NCBI RefSeq assembly: GCF_004358695.1
Contig: NZ_SNAA01000004.1
Span: forward strand, 160,675 to 224,674
Direction of reading: 5' to 3'
Length of the DNA stretch: 64,000 nt
Source of the DNA: Palleronia sediminis
GTDB taxonomy: Bacteria > Pseudomonadota > Alphaproteobacteria > Rhodobacterales > Rhodobacteraceae
Shown here piece after piece: positions 46,442 to 54,994 of this stretch. The notes under the pieces were generated by a model. The model was not told the DNA's origin and made no database searches. It saw only the letters and a program-made list of their open reading frames with translations. Made by a program: the position numbers and the translations under genes. How positions within the stretch are numbered: the stretch's first letter is position 1; every line of letters starts with the position of its first letter.

Positions 46442-46719
46442 ATGAAAACCCATATGCTCCGGCTTGCCATGACCGCGGCAGGCGCCGCGGGCGTCACGCA
46501 GGCACGGGCGGGGTCTTTGTCGGGCTCTGCCGCGTGAGGCCGCGCCTGCGGGCAATGGCCGGTCCCGCCCGCGCGGTGCTGCCCGACCCGGCCACGCGCG
46601 CTTATCACGACCGGAAATTCTCGGTACTCAAGGCGATGCAGGCGCATTTCGACGATGCCCGCCGATTGATGGCCGGCGACACCGAACGCACCACCGCCCC
46701 AAGCGGTCGAGAGGTCTGA
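46442..46719 (+). pseudogene. Deletion scar: signal peptide of a lost exported protein joined to the tail of a lost FGGY sugar kinase
   Basis: An excellent ribosome-binding site (AGGAGGGAGGAG) precedes ATG 46442, which opens a signal peptide (MKTHMLRLAMTAAGAAGVTQ, then ARA) and stops after 31 codons at 46537. In another frame, from about 46498 to the TGA at 46719, the translation reads like the C terminus of FGGY carbohydrate kinases: MAGPARAVLPDPATRAYHDR, then KFSVLKAMQAHFDDARRLM. The tail ends 2 bp before deoC. The simplest reading is a deletion that removed most of an ABC sugar-binding protein, the rest of its transporter and most of the kinase. Confidence 0.6.
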
Positions 46720-46721
46720 CC

Positions 46722-47744
46722 ATGTCCCATACAGCAAACGCCCGGCCTGCCACCGCCACTTCGGGGGGGCTTCCCGCGACGCTGGCGCGCGAGGGGGCCG
46801 GTCGCAATGCCGGGATGGCGCTGGATCCGTCGATGTTCCAGGGGCACCCGGTGAACCGGTCCGCGACCGAGCGGCGCGCGGCGACGCTGGGCACGCGGCG
46901 GTCGGTCAAGAAGCTCTACCAGGCGGCCTGGCTGGTGAACGCGATTCGGCTGATCGACCTGACGACGCTTGCGGGCGACGACACGGCGGCGCGGGTGCGC
47001 AGGCTGTGCGCCAAGGCGCGGCGGCCGCTGGCCGACCGCATCGCCGAGGGGCTGGGGATCGCCGATATGGGGCTCACGGTGGGGGCGGTCTGCGTCTATC
47101 CCACGATGGTGCCCCACGCGGTCGAGGCGCTCGAGGGATCGGGCATCCCGGTGGCCAGCGTCGCCACCGGGTTTCCCGCGGGGCTCATGCCGCTCGATCT
47201 GCGGCTGCGCGAGATCGAGTGGGCCGTGGCACAGGGCGCGGCCGAGATAGATATCGTCATCACGCGCGAGCATGTGCTGCGCCAGGATTGGCAGGCGCTC
47301 CATGACGAGATCCGCCAGATGCGCGCGGCCTGCGGCGACGCCCACATGAAGGCGATCCTCGCCACCGGCGATCTGCAAACGCTGCGCAACGTCTATGCCG
47401 CGTCGATGGTGGCGATGCAGGCGGGCGCCGATTTCATCAAGACCTCGACCGGCAAGGAGGGCGTGAACGCGACGCTTCCGGTCGGGCTGACGATGATCCG
47501 CGCGTTGCGCGACTATGGCGCGGCGACGGGCCATCGCATCGGCTTCAAGCCCGCGGGGGGCATGAAACAGGCGAAAGAGGCGCTCGCCTGGCAGATCCTG
47601 ATGAAGGAAGAGCTGGGCCGCGACTGGCTCGAACCCGATCTTTTCCGCTTCGGCGCCTCGTCCATGCTGGGCGATATCGAGCGGCAGCTCGAACACCATG
47701 TCACCGGGCGCTATGCCGCCTCGCACCGTCACGCCGCGTCGTAA
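46722..47744 (+). CDS. deoC: Deoxyribose-phosphate aldolase
   Basis: 340 residues, the long DeoC form of alphaproteobacteria. Splits 2-deoxyribose-5-phosphate into glyceraldehyde-3-phosphate and acetaldehyde. Active-site segments are intact: HMKAILATGDLQTL, FIKTSTGKEG (Schiff-base Lys) and RIGFKPAGGMK. The first ~60 residues are a non-catalytic extension. It is followed after 9 bp by an aldehyde dehydrogenase that could oxidise the acetaldehyde. Its former kinase partner survives only as a fragment just upstream. Confidence 0.94.
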   Translation: MSHTANARPATATSGGLPATLAREGAGRNAGMALDPSMFQGHPVNRSATERRAATLGTRRSVKKLYQAAWLVNAIRLIDLTTLAGDDTAARVRRLCAKARRPLADRIAEGLGIADMGLTVGAVCVYPTMVPHAVEALEGSGIPVASVATGFPAGLMPLDLRLREIEWAVAQGAAEIDIVITREHVLRQDWQALHDEIRQMRAACGDAHMKAILATGDLQTLRNVYAASMVAMQAGADFIKTSTGKEGVNATLPVGLTMIRALRDYGAATGHRIGFKPAGGMKQAKEALAWQILMKEELGRDWLEPDLFRFGASSMLGDIERQLEHHVTGRYAASHRHAAS

Positions 47745-47753
47745 GGGGCCGCC

Positions 47754-50114
47754 ATGAGCATCCAGGAGATACTGAAGTCGATGGAATACGGTCCCGCGCC
47801 CGAGGATTCGTCGATCGTGCGCAACTGGCTCGAAGCCCGCTCCGGGGGCTTTGGCCACTTCATCGACGGGGCGTTCACCCCGCCCGGCACGACATTCGCG
47901 GTGGACAACCCCGCAACGGGCGAGACCATCTCGCAGGCCACGCAGAGCAGCGCCGCGGATGTCGATGCGGCGGTCGCGGCCGCGCGACGCGCGCAGCCGG
48001 GCTGGGCCGCGCTGGGCGGTCACGGGCGGGCGCGCTATCTTTATGCCATCGCGCGCCACGTGCAGCAGCACGCGCGGTTTCTTGCCGTGCTCGAGAGCAT
48101 CGACAACGGCAAGCCGATCCGCGAGACGCGCGATATCGACGTGCCGCTCGTCGCGCGCCATTTCTACCACCATGCGGGCTGGGCCGAGATCGCCGCGGAC
48201 GAGTTGCCAGGAACCGAACCCTGGGGCGTCTGCGGCCAGATCGTGCCGTGGAACTTTCCGCTGCTGATGCTGTCGTGGAAGATCGCGCCGGCGCTGGCCG
48301 CCGGGAACACGGTCGTTCTTAAACCCGCCGAATACACCCCGCTGAGCGCGCTGGCCTTTGCCGGAATCTGCGCCGAGGTGGGCCTGCCCGCGGGGGTGGT
48401 GAACATCGTCACCGGCGACGGCGAGACCGGCGCCGCCATCGTCGCGCATGAGGGCATCGACAAGCTAGCCTTCACCGGCTCGACCGAGGTGGGGCGGATC
48501 ATCCGCCGCGAGACCGCCGGGACGGGCAAGGGCCTGACGCTCGAGCTTGGGGGCAAGTCGCCCTTCGTGGTGTTCGCCGATGCCGATCTCGACGCCGCGG
48601 TCGAGGGCGTGGTCGATGCGATCTGGTTCAACCAGGGGCAGGTCTGCTGCGCGGGGGCGCGCATCCTCGTGGCCGAGGCTGTGGTCGAGCGGTTCACCGC
48701 GCTGTTGCGCGCCCGGATGGCGACGCTGCGGGTGGGCGACCCGCTGGACAAGTCGACCGACATGGGGGCCATCGTGCATCCCGTGCAGCTTGCGCGCATC
48801 CGCGATCTCGTCGCGCAGGGAAAGGCCGAAGGCGCGGTGATCGAGCAGGGCGACGCGCCGCAGGGCTGCTTCTACCCGCCGACCCTCGTCACGAATGTCG
48901 ACCCCGCAAGCGTGCTGTCGACCGAAGAGATCTTTGGCCCGGTGGTCACGCTCACCGCGTTCCGAACGCCTGCCGACGCGGTCGAACTGGCCAACAACAC
49001 CCGCTATGGGCTTGCCGCCTCGATCTGGTCGGAAAACGTGAACCTCTGTCTCGACATCGCCGCGCAGGTCAAGGCGGGCGTGGTCTGGATCAACTGCACC
49101 AATGTCTTCGACGCGGGCGCGGGGTTCGGCGGCTACCGCGAAAGCGGCTTTGGCCGCGAGGGCGGGCGCGAGGGCATGACGGCCTATCTGCGCGCGCCGC
49201 GACGTGCCGCGCCCCAAGGGGTCGGCGATCTGCCCGAACCGGTCGCGCAACCGGGCGAGGCGCCCACGCAGTCGGGCGGGATCGACCGCACCGCCAAGCT
49301 CTTTGTCGGGGGCCGCCATGCACGGCCCGATTCGGGCTACAGCTACACGGTCGAGGGGTCGAAAGGCCCCGTGGGGCTCGCCGGGCTCGGCAATCGCAAG
49401 GATATCCGCAACGCGGTCGAGGCCGCGTCGAAGGCCGGCGGCTGGGGCAAGGCCACCGGGCATAACCGCGCGCAGATCCTCTATTACCTGGCCGAGAACC
49501 TGTCGGCCCGCGCCGCGGGCTTTGCCGACCGCCTCGCGGGCTTCGGGGCGACGCAGGCCGCCGCCGAGGCCGAGGTCGAGACCGCGATCCGGCGCTGTTT
49601 CTGGTACGCGGCGCAGGCCGACAAGTTCGACGGCGCGGTGCACCAGACCAAGTCGGCCCATGTGACGCTGGCCATGCCGGAGCCGCTGGGCGTGATGGGC
49701 GTGGTCTGCCCGACGCGGGCGCCGCTGGCGGGGTTCCTGGCGCTGGTCCTGCCCGCCATCGCCATGGGCAACCGCGTGGTGGCGGTGCCGTCGCAAACGC
49801 ACCCGCTGGCGGCGACGGACCTCTACCAGGTGCTCGAGACATCGGACGTGCCGGCGGGCGTGGTGAACATCGTCACCGGCCCGCGCGATGCGCTGGCCGC
49901 GACGCTGGCGGGCCATGACGGCGTGGCCGGGCTTTGGTATGTCGGCAGCCCCGAAGGCGCAGCCATGGTCGAACGCGAAAGCGCCGGCAACCTCAAGCAG
50001 ACCTGGACCGAAACCGACGGTGCCCGCGACTGGTCCGGCCACGAGGGGCAGGGCCGCGCCTTTCTTTCGCGCGCCACGCAGATCAAGAACATCTGGGTGC
50101 CCTACGGCGAATGA
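47754..50114 (+). CDS. Two-domain aldehyde dehydrogenase (ALDH16-like)
   Basis: 786 residues. Residues ~1-490 are a complete ALDH: PWNFPLLMLSWKIAPALAAG, the general-base Glu in LTLELGGKSP, the nucleophile Cys in FNQGQVCCAGAR, and EIFGPVVTL. Residues ~515-786 form a second ALDH-like domain (KLFVGGRHARPDSGYSY, VMGVVCPTRAPLAGFLALVL, VPAGVVNIVTGP) that lacks a catalytic Cys site. This layout matches the ALDH16 family known from Rhodobacteraceae. It probably oxidises the acetaldehyde released by DeoC encoded 9 bp upstream. Confidence 0.92.
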   Translation: MSIQEILKSMEYGPAPEDSSIVRNWLEARSGGFGHFIDGAFTPPGTTFAVDNPATGETISQATQSSAADVDAAVAAARRAQPGWAALGGHGRARYLYAIARHVQQHARFLAVLESIDNGKPIRETRDIDVPLVARHFYHHAGWAEIAADELPGTEPWGVCGQIVPWNFPLLMLSWKIAPALAAGNTVVLKPAEYTPLSALAFAGICAEVGLPAGVVNIVTGDGETGAAIVAHEGIDKLAFTGSTEVGRIIRRETAGTGKGLTLELGGKSPFVVFADADLDAAVEGVVDAIWFNQGQVCCAGARILVAEAVVERFTALLRARMATLRVGDPLDKSTDMGAIVHPVQLARIRDLVAQGKAEGAVIEQGDAPQGCFYPPTLVTNVDPASVLSTEEIFGPVVTLTAFRTPADAVELANNTRYGLAASIWSENVNLCLDIAAQVKAGVVWINCTNVFDAGAGFGGYRESGFGREGGREGMTAYLRAPRRAAPQGVGDLPEPVAQPGEAPTQSGGIDRTAKLFVGGRHARPDSGYSYTVEGSKGPVGLAGLGNRKDIRNAVEAASKAGGWGKATGHNRAQILYYLAENLSARAAGFADRLAGFGATQAAAEAEVETAIRRCFWYAAQADKFDGAVHQTKSAHVTLAMPEPLGVMGVVCPTRAPLAGFLALVLPAIAMGNRVVAVPSQTHPLAATDLYQVLETSDVPAGVVNIVTGPRDALAATLAGHDGVAGLWYVGSPEGAAMVERESAGNLKQTWTETDGARDWSGHEGQGRAFLSRATQIKNIWVPYGE

Positions 50115-50120
50115 CCCACG

Positions 50121-50143
50121 CCGGCCGGGCGCACCCCGGCCGG
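50121..50143 (+). terminator. GC hairpin after the aldehyde dehydrogenase gene
   Basis: Perfect 9-bp arms CCGGCCGGG (50121-50129) and CCCGGCCGG (50135-50143), starting 7 bp after the stop. No T-tract follows, so termination would be weak or Rho-assisted. Confidence 0.5.
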
Positions 50144-50176
50144 GTCCGTGTGAAACGTCGCCTCGCGAGAAATCGT

Positions 50177-50227
50177 TTGACATCACGCCAAGGATGCCGC
50201 GAGATTGCTATCGGTGAAACGTTTCAA
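50177..50227 (+). promoter_or_regulatory. Promoter with LacI-type operator for the sugar ABC operon
   Basis: A consensus -35 TTGACA (50177-50182) and a poor -10 region about 18 bp later. The perfect 12-bp palindrome TGAAACGTTTCA (50215-50226) lies just before the ribosome-binding site. The 15-mer GGTGAAACGTTTCAA (50213-50227) recurs exactly upstream of the LacI-PfkB gene. The palindrome has the central CG typical of LacI-family operators. Confidence 0.8.
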
Positions 50228-50244
50228 TCGGGAGGGGAGACGGA

Positions 50245-51018
50245 GTGGCCGAGACGCTGAAGCTGTCCATGACGGGCATCGTGAAACGGTTCGGTGGCGT
50301 CACGGCGCTTGATTCCGTCGATTTCGAATTGCGGCGCGGCGAGGTCATGGCGTTGGTCGGCGACAACGGCGCCGGCAAGTCAACGCTGATCAAGACGCTT
50401 GCGGGCGCGCACATGCCCGACGAGGGTGTGATCGCGCTCGACGGCGAAGCCGTCCGGTTCACATCTCCTCAGGACGCGTGGCGGCGGGGCGTCGCGACCA
50501 TCTTTCAGGAGCTTGCGCTTGCCGGAAAGATGACGATCGCCGACAACATCTTTCTGGGCCGCGAGATCACCCGCACCGTCGCGGGGATCAAGTTCCTCGA
50601 CCGCCGGGCCATGCACAGGCGCAGCCGCGAGCTGCTGGAACAGCTCGACGTGGTCGTGCCCGATATCCACACATGGGTGGAGTATCTTTCGGGCGGTCAG
50701 CGACAGGGCGTCGCCATCGCGCGGGCGTTGAACATCGATGCCGATGTGATCGTGATGGACGAGCCGACCGCCGCGCTGGCCGTGGCGGAGGTGCGCAAGG
50801 TGCTCGAGTTCATCAAGACCCTGCGCCGGCAGGGCAAATCCGTGATCCTCATTTCGCATAACGTGCCGGATGTCTTCGAGGTGTCGGACCGCATCACCGT
50901 GCTGCGGCGCGGCAAGCGAATCGGGCTTTTGGAGACCGACAAGACCACCCCCGAAGAAGTGGTCGGATACATCACCGGCGCGACCGAGGCCAAGCGCCAC
51001 GCAAGAACGGCGCATTGA
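50245..51018 (+). CDS. Sugar ABC transporter ATPase (single-domain, FrcA/RbsA-type)
   Basis: 257 residues from a GTG with a GGAGGGGAGACGGA leader. One ABC domain only, unlike double-domain RbsA. Walker A GDNGAGKSTLIK, signature LSGGQRQGVAIARAL, Walker B VIVMDEPTAAL. KRFGGVTALDSVDFELRRGE is typical of the carbohydrate-uptake-transporter-2 family. Energises the importer made with the binding protein and two permeases downstream. Under the TGAAACGTTTCA operator. Confidence 0.93.
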   Translation: MAETLKLSMTGIVKRFGGVTALDSVDFELRRGEVMALVGDNGAGKSTLIKTLAGAHMPDEGVIALDGEAVRFTSPQDAWRRGVATIFQELALAGKMTIADNIFLGREITRTVAGIKFLDRRAMHRRSRELLEQLDVVVPDIHTWVEYLSGGQRQGVAIARALNIDADVIVMDEPTAALAVAEVRKVLEFIKTLRRQGKSVILISHNVPDVFEVSDRITVLRRGKRIGLLETDKTTPEEVVGYITGATEAKRHARTAH

Positions 51019-51053
51019 AACGACGGCAACCAACAGAACCAGTGGAGGTTATA

Positions 51054-52040
51054 ATGACGCGCAAACATACGCTTTTCGGCGGGGTCGCCCTTGGACTGAC
51101 GGCGGCGCTTCCGACGTTCGCACAGGACGATACGACCCGCATCGCCTTTATCCCGCAAATCGCCGGGATCCCGTATTACGTCGCGATGGAAGAGGGCGCG
51201 ATGCGGGCCGCCGAGGAACTGGGCGTGGAATACGTGCAGGAGGGGCCGACCAGCACGAACGCCGCCGACCAGCTTCGCATCTTCGAAAGCTTCGTGAACC
51301 AGGGCTTTGACGTCATCGCGATCTCGCCCCTTGACGGCGAGACGCTGAAGCCCGCGATTTCACGGGCGATCGAACAGGGAATCGTCGTGCTGACCGCCGA
51401 TGCCGATGCGCCCGACAGCGACCGTCAGTTTTTCGTGGCGCAGGCGTTGGACCGCGATCTGGGCTACACGCTGCTCGACGAGGCGGTGGAGCGCATCGGG
51501 GAGAGCGGCAAGATCGCGATCGTGTCGGATTCTCCCACCATCCAGTCGATGCAGAACTGGATCGCCGCCATCGAGGAACGCGCCGAGACGACCTATCCCG
51601 ATATCGAGATCGTATCGGTCGACCATACCGACGGCACCGCGCAACGCGCCTATCAATTCGCCACCGATGCGATGACGCGCAACCCGGATCTCAAGGCGAT
51701 CCTCGGCATGGCGTCGACGACCTGTCCGGGCATCGCCCAGGCGGTCGAGGCCGCGGATCTCGTGGGCGAGGTGCTGACAGCCGGCTACTGCTCGCCCAAC
51801 ACGGCGCGGGACTACATCAAGTCGGGCGCGATGCCGTTCTCGGTGCTGTGGAACCCCGCCGACCTTGGCTACCTGACCGTCTGGGTCGGCGATCATCTCG
51901 TCGATGGCGGTGAAATTACCGGCGCGTTCGAGGTCGAGGGACTGGAACAGACGATCGAGTACCTGCCCGAGAACGACGTGATCCTGCTTGGTCCGCCGTC
52001 CGTCTTCACCGAAGAGAATGTGGACGATTTTGACTTCTAG
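51054..52040 (+). CDS. Sugar ABC transporter substrate-binding protein (RbsB/LsrB-like)
   Basis: 328 residues. Signal peptide MTRKHTLFGGVALGLTAALP, cleaved near residue 22 (TFA|Q); no lipobox. Periplasmic-binding-protein fold of the ribose/AI-2/rhamnose group: IAFIPQIAGIPYYVAMEEGA, FVNQGFDVIAISPLDGETL, VVLTADADAP, and VLTAGYCSPNTARDYIKSG. A GGAGG lies 5 bases before ATG 51054. The ligand cannot be fixed from sequence: a monosaccharide, polyol or AI-2-like compound. Confidence 0.92.
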   Translation: MTRKHTLFGGVALGLTAALPTFAQDDTTRIAFIPQIAGIPYYVAMEEGAMRAAEELGVEYVQEGPTSTNAADQLRIFESFVNQGFDVIAISPLDGETLKPAISRAIEQGIVVLTADADAPDSDRQFFVAQALDRDLGYTLLDEAVERIGESGKIAIVSDSPTIQSMQNWIAAIEERAETTYPDIEIVSVDHTDGTAQRAYQFATDAMTRNPDLKAILGMASTTCPGIAQAVEAADLVGEVLTAGYCSPNTARDYIKSGAMPFSVLWNPADLGYLTVWVGDHLVDGGEITGAFEVEGLEQTIEYLPENDVILLGPPSVFTEENVDDFDF

Positions 52041-53010
52041 GGCACAAACCGCGCGCTCGACGCGCAAGGCATTCTCCCGGCCGTTTCGTATCGGTCGGGA
52101 GGGGCTCTTGCTCGTGGCCTTGGCGGTGCTCTGTGCGATCTTCGCCAGCCAGTCCGAGTTCTTCCTGTCCGAGCGCAATCTGACGACGATCCTTCGCAAC
52201 TCGGTGGACCTTTCCGTGGTCTGCGCGGGGATGACGATCGTCATCATCCTCGGCGGCATCGACGTGAGCGTCGGCGGCATCCTCGCGGTCTCGGCGGTGC
52301 TGATCGGCCGGGCCTATCAGTACGGGATGCCGGACTGGGTCGTGATCCTCGTGGGCCTCGGGGCCGGTGCGCTGCTCGGGGCGATGAACGGCGCGATCAT
52401 TGCAAAGACGCGCGTGCCGCCCATCGTCGCCACGCTCGGCACGATGTATATCTTTATCGCGGTCCTTTTCCTCGTCATCGGGGGCGTCTGGATCAGCGGT
52501 TTGCCGAACACGCTCTCGTTCCTGGTTCTGGGCGATTTCGTGGGCGTGCCGGCAGGCGTTTTCGTCATTGGGCTGGTCTATGCCTTCTCATGGCTGTTGC
52601 TGCGTCGCACGCCCTGGGGTCAGCGCGTCGTCGCCATCGGCTGCGACGAGGTGGCGGCGAGGCTGGTGGGCATCCAGGTCGACCGGACCAAGATCCAGGC
52701 CTACGCGCTGCTCGGCCTTTTCGCGGGCATCGCCGCAATCCTCTATGTCGCGCGCCTGAGGAACGTCGAGGTCAATATCGGGACGAATATCGCCCTCGAG
52801 GCGATCGCGGCGACGATCCTCGGCGGCGCGAATATCCGCGGCGGGATCGGCAGCCTCATCGGAACGCTGATGGGCGTTCTTTTCATCAAGATCACGCAGA
52901 ACGGGCTGGTGCTCATAGGAGTCTCGTCGCTCTGGGAAACGGTCGTGATCGGCGGGCTTCTCATCGTCGTGCTGATCCTCGACGCGCTCGAGACACGGAG
53001 AGTCTCATGA
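52018..53010 (+). CDS. Sugar ABC transporter permease 1 (RbsC-type)
   Basis: About 330 residues, 8-10 hydrophobic segments, with the RbsC/AraH landmarks MTIVIILGGIDVSVGGILAV, GAMNGAIIAKTRVPPIVATLG, and ATILGGANIRGGIGSLIGTL. The start is uncertain. ATG 52018 overlaps the binding-protein gene by 23 nt; alternatives lie just downstream (for example TTG 52030). The family core begins about residue 30. The stop overlaps the second permease start (ATGA). Confidence 0.9.
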   Translation: MWTILTSRAQTARSTRKAFSRPFRIGREGLLLVALAVLCAIFASQSEFFLSERNLTTILRNSVDLSVVCAGMTIVIILGGIDVSVGGILAVSAVLIGRAYQYGMPDWVVILVGLGAGALLGAMNGAIIAKTRVPPIVATLGTMYIFIAVLFLVIGGVWISGLPNTLSFLVLGDFVGVPAGVFVIGLVYAFSWLLLRRTPWGQRVVAIGCDEVAARLVGIQVDRTKIQAYALLGLFAGIAAILYVARLRNVEVNIGTNIALEAIAATILGGANIRGGIGSLIGTLMGVLFIKITQNGLVLIGVSSLWETVVIGGLLIVVLILDALETRRVS

Positions 53011-53975
53011 AGGATCCGCTGGCGCAGCGCATGTTCTTCCTGTTCGGCCTCCTGATCGCGGCCGGCGTCATGGGCGCCCTGCTTTCCCCGCACTTCGTGC
53101 AGACGTCCACGGTGGCCTACCTGCTGCAATACGTTCCCGTCCTGGGGGTGCTCGGCATGGCGCAGACGCTCGTCATGCTGTCGGGCGGGCCCGGTATCGA
53201 TCTTTCGATTGGGGCCACCATGTCGCTTGTCGGGCTTGCCATTGCCGGTCTTTTCGCGCTCGGCGTGCCGATGGTCTTGGCCTGCATGATCGGTCTGGCG
53301 ATCGGGGGATTGCTGGGGGCAGTGAACGCCTTTCTCGTCTGCGTGGTCAAGGTGCCGTCGCTGATGGGCACGCTTGCAACGTTCTTTGCCTATTCCGGCT
53401 TGGCGCTTGCCTTGACCGGCGGCTCGCCCATCGGTGGGATCCCCGACTGGTTCGGCATCCTCGCGCAGGGGCGTATCCTGGGTATTCCGGTGCATATGTG
53501 GACGGTGTTCGTGCCGCTCGCCATCGTTCTGCACGTGATGCTGACCTATACGCGGGTCGGGTCGCATATCTATGCGGCCGGAAATGACGAGCGGGCGGCG
53601 TTCCTGTCCGGCGTGAAGGTCTGGCGCCTCCGCTTTGGCCTGTATTGCCTGAGCGGCGTCATCGCCGGGCTCGCCGCGATCATGACGCTGTCATGGTTCC
53701 AAGCCGCGCGCCCCGACGCCGGCGAGGGGATGGAGCTTTTGTCGGTCACGATCGCCGTGCTGGGCGGCGCGCATATCTTCGGCGGTATCGGGCGGATTTC
53801 GGGCACGGTCTTGGCGGTGCTGATCGTCACGACGCTGCAGGTGGCATTGCAGCTCGCCAATATCTCGCAGGCGTGGCAGCTCGCGGCGATCGGCCTTCTC
53901 CTGATCGGCAGCGTGGTTGCCGATAATGCCGTGGGCGAAAGGCTGAGGGCGCGGACGCGCCGCGCCGGCACCTGA
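53007..53975 (+). CDS. Sugar ABC transporter permease 2 (RbsC-type)
   Basis: 322 residues, paralogous to permease 1: MAQTLVMLSGGPGIDLSIGA, GAVNAFLVCVVKVPSLMGTL, and VLGGAHIFGGIGRISGTVLA. A heterodimeric pair of permeases is expected for the importer. The stop is immediately followed on the other strand by the stop of the SIS gene, with no spacer, so the two operons collide here. Confidence 0.92.
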   Translation: MKDPLAQRMFFLFGLLIAAGVMGALLSPHFVQTSTVAYLLQYVPVLGVLGMAQTLVMLSGGPGIDLSIGATMSLVGLAIAGLFALGVPMVLACMIGLAIGGLLGAVNAFLVCVVKVPSLMGTLATFFAYSGLALALTGGSPIGGIPDWFGILAQGRILGIPVHMWTVFVPLAIVLHVMLTYTRVGSHIYAAGNDERAAFLSGVKVWRLRFGLYCLSGVIAGLAAIMTLSWFQAARPDAGEGMELLSVTIAVLGGAHIFGGIGRISGTVLAVLIVTTLQVALQLANISQAWQLAAIGLLLIGSVVADNAVGERLRARTRRAGT

Positions 53976-54980
53976 TCAGCGGGAGGACCAGCCGAACCAG
54001 TCGCGCTGGACCTCGGCGGCCGCAGAGCCGCGCGCCGGATCGGCGACGTTCAGATCGCGCGCCTCGGCGACCGCGAGGCAAAGCGTCTGCAACGCCAGCG
54101 CAGCCCGCAGCGCCGTCGACAAGGGCGGCTCGTCCCGGCCGTCCAGCCCGGCCGTGCCGACCGAGACCCCGAGCCGTTCGAGCCCCGCGCGCATTGCCTT
54201 TGTTCGCGCGTCGGCGGGGCCGCCGCCGCCGCAAAGAATGACGTGGTCGCCCGGACGCAGCATGAACTGCGCGCCATGGGCGAAATTCTCGGACTCGAAC
54301 GACCACGCAGGAAGTCCCCCCGCCTCGTGCATCTTGGCCGCCCCGAAATTCGCGGACCCGAGCGCCGCACCGATGCCGAGAAAGAAGAAGCGCCCGTCCG
54401 AAGGCATCCTTGCCGCGATGGACCGCGCGTTCTCAGCGAGCTGCCCGGTGCTGTCATCGAAGATGCCCCGAATGGCGGGCCCATCGAGCGGCGCGCACAA
54501 CGCGGCGAGCGCGAGCAGCGTGATGTGATAGTCGAGCCCGTGCGGGATGGCACGGCTGATCGGTGTGTAGGGCAGGGGAAGAATGCCGGCCGCCGCGCGC
54601 GCCAGATCGCTTTCGGGCTTGAGGGTGATGGCGAGTGTATGCGCGCCCCTTGCCGCGGCGTCCGAGATGGCCTCGACCGTACGGCGGGTAGAGCCCGAGA
54701 TGGAAATGCCGACGACCGTATCATCGGCACCGACAGGCGCGTCCCAGAGCATGTCGGCCGCGCTGACCGGGCGCATGTCGTAACCATGTTGCCGAAAATG
54801 CCGCACCATGGATTGTGCGGCGAAAAGGCTGTCGCCGCACCCACCGATCCAAACGGGGCGATCCTTGCGGATTCGAAGACGTGACGCCGCCTTGGAAAGC
54901 GCGTCGGCTGCGGCCCCGAGGATGACCGGCTGTTCGTCGAGTTCACGCTGCATAAGCGCGCGGCTTTCAAAGGGCGTCAT
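53976..54980 (-). CDS. Double-SIS-domain protein (sugar isomerase / deglycase-like)
   Basis: 334 residues with two SIS modules, as in the isomerase half of GlmS, AgaS and FrlB. First module: VWIGGCGDSLFAAQSM and VGISISGSTRRTVEAI; second: FFFLGIGAALGSANFGAAKM and FESENFAHGAQFMLRPGD, where the Glu and His resemble GlmS/FrlB active-site residues. Likely substrates are phosphosugars or sugar-amine adducts, so aldose-ketose isomerase, deaminase or deglycase activity is possible. Last gene of the - strand operon with the eIF2B-like gene (14 bp upstream) and two PfkB genes. Confidence 0.82.
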   Translation of the reverse strand: MTPFESRALMQRELDEQPVILGAAADALSKAASRLRIRKDRPVWIGGCGDSLFAAQSMVRHFRQHGYDMRPVSAADMLWDAPVGADDTVVGISISGSTRRTVEAISDAAARGAHTLAITLKPESDLARAAAGILPLPYTPISRAIPHGLDYHITLLALAALCAPLDGPAIRGIFDDSTGQLAENARSIAARMPSDGRFFFLGIGAALGSANFGAAKMHEAGGLPAWSFESENFAHGAQFMLRPGDHVILCGGGGPADARTKAMRAGLERLGVSVGTAGLDGRDEPPLSTALRAALALQTLCLAVAEARDLNVADPARGSAAAEVQRDWFGWSSR

Positions 54981-54994
54981 GGGATCTCCCTATC

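Noticed and set aside
46414-46719. A genuine 101-residue gene starting at ATG 46414
   Set aside because: The first ~28 residues are only the out-of-frame reading of the ribosome-binding site and signal peptide. The rest resembles a kinase tail, so a degraded remnant is the better explanation.
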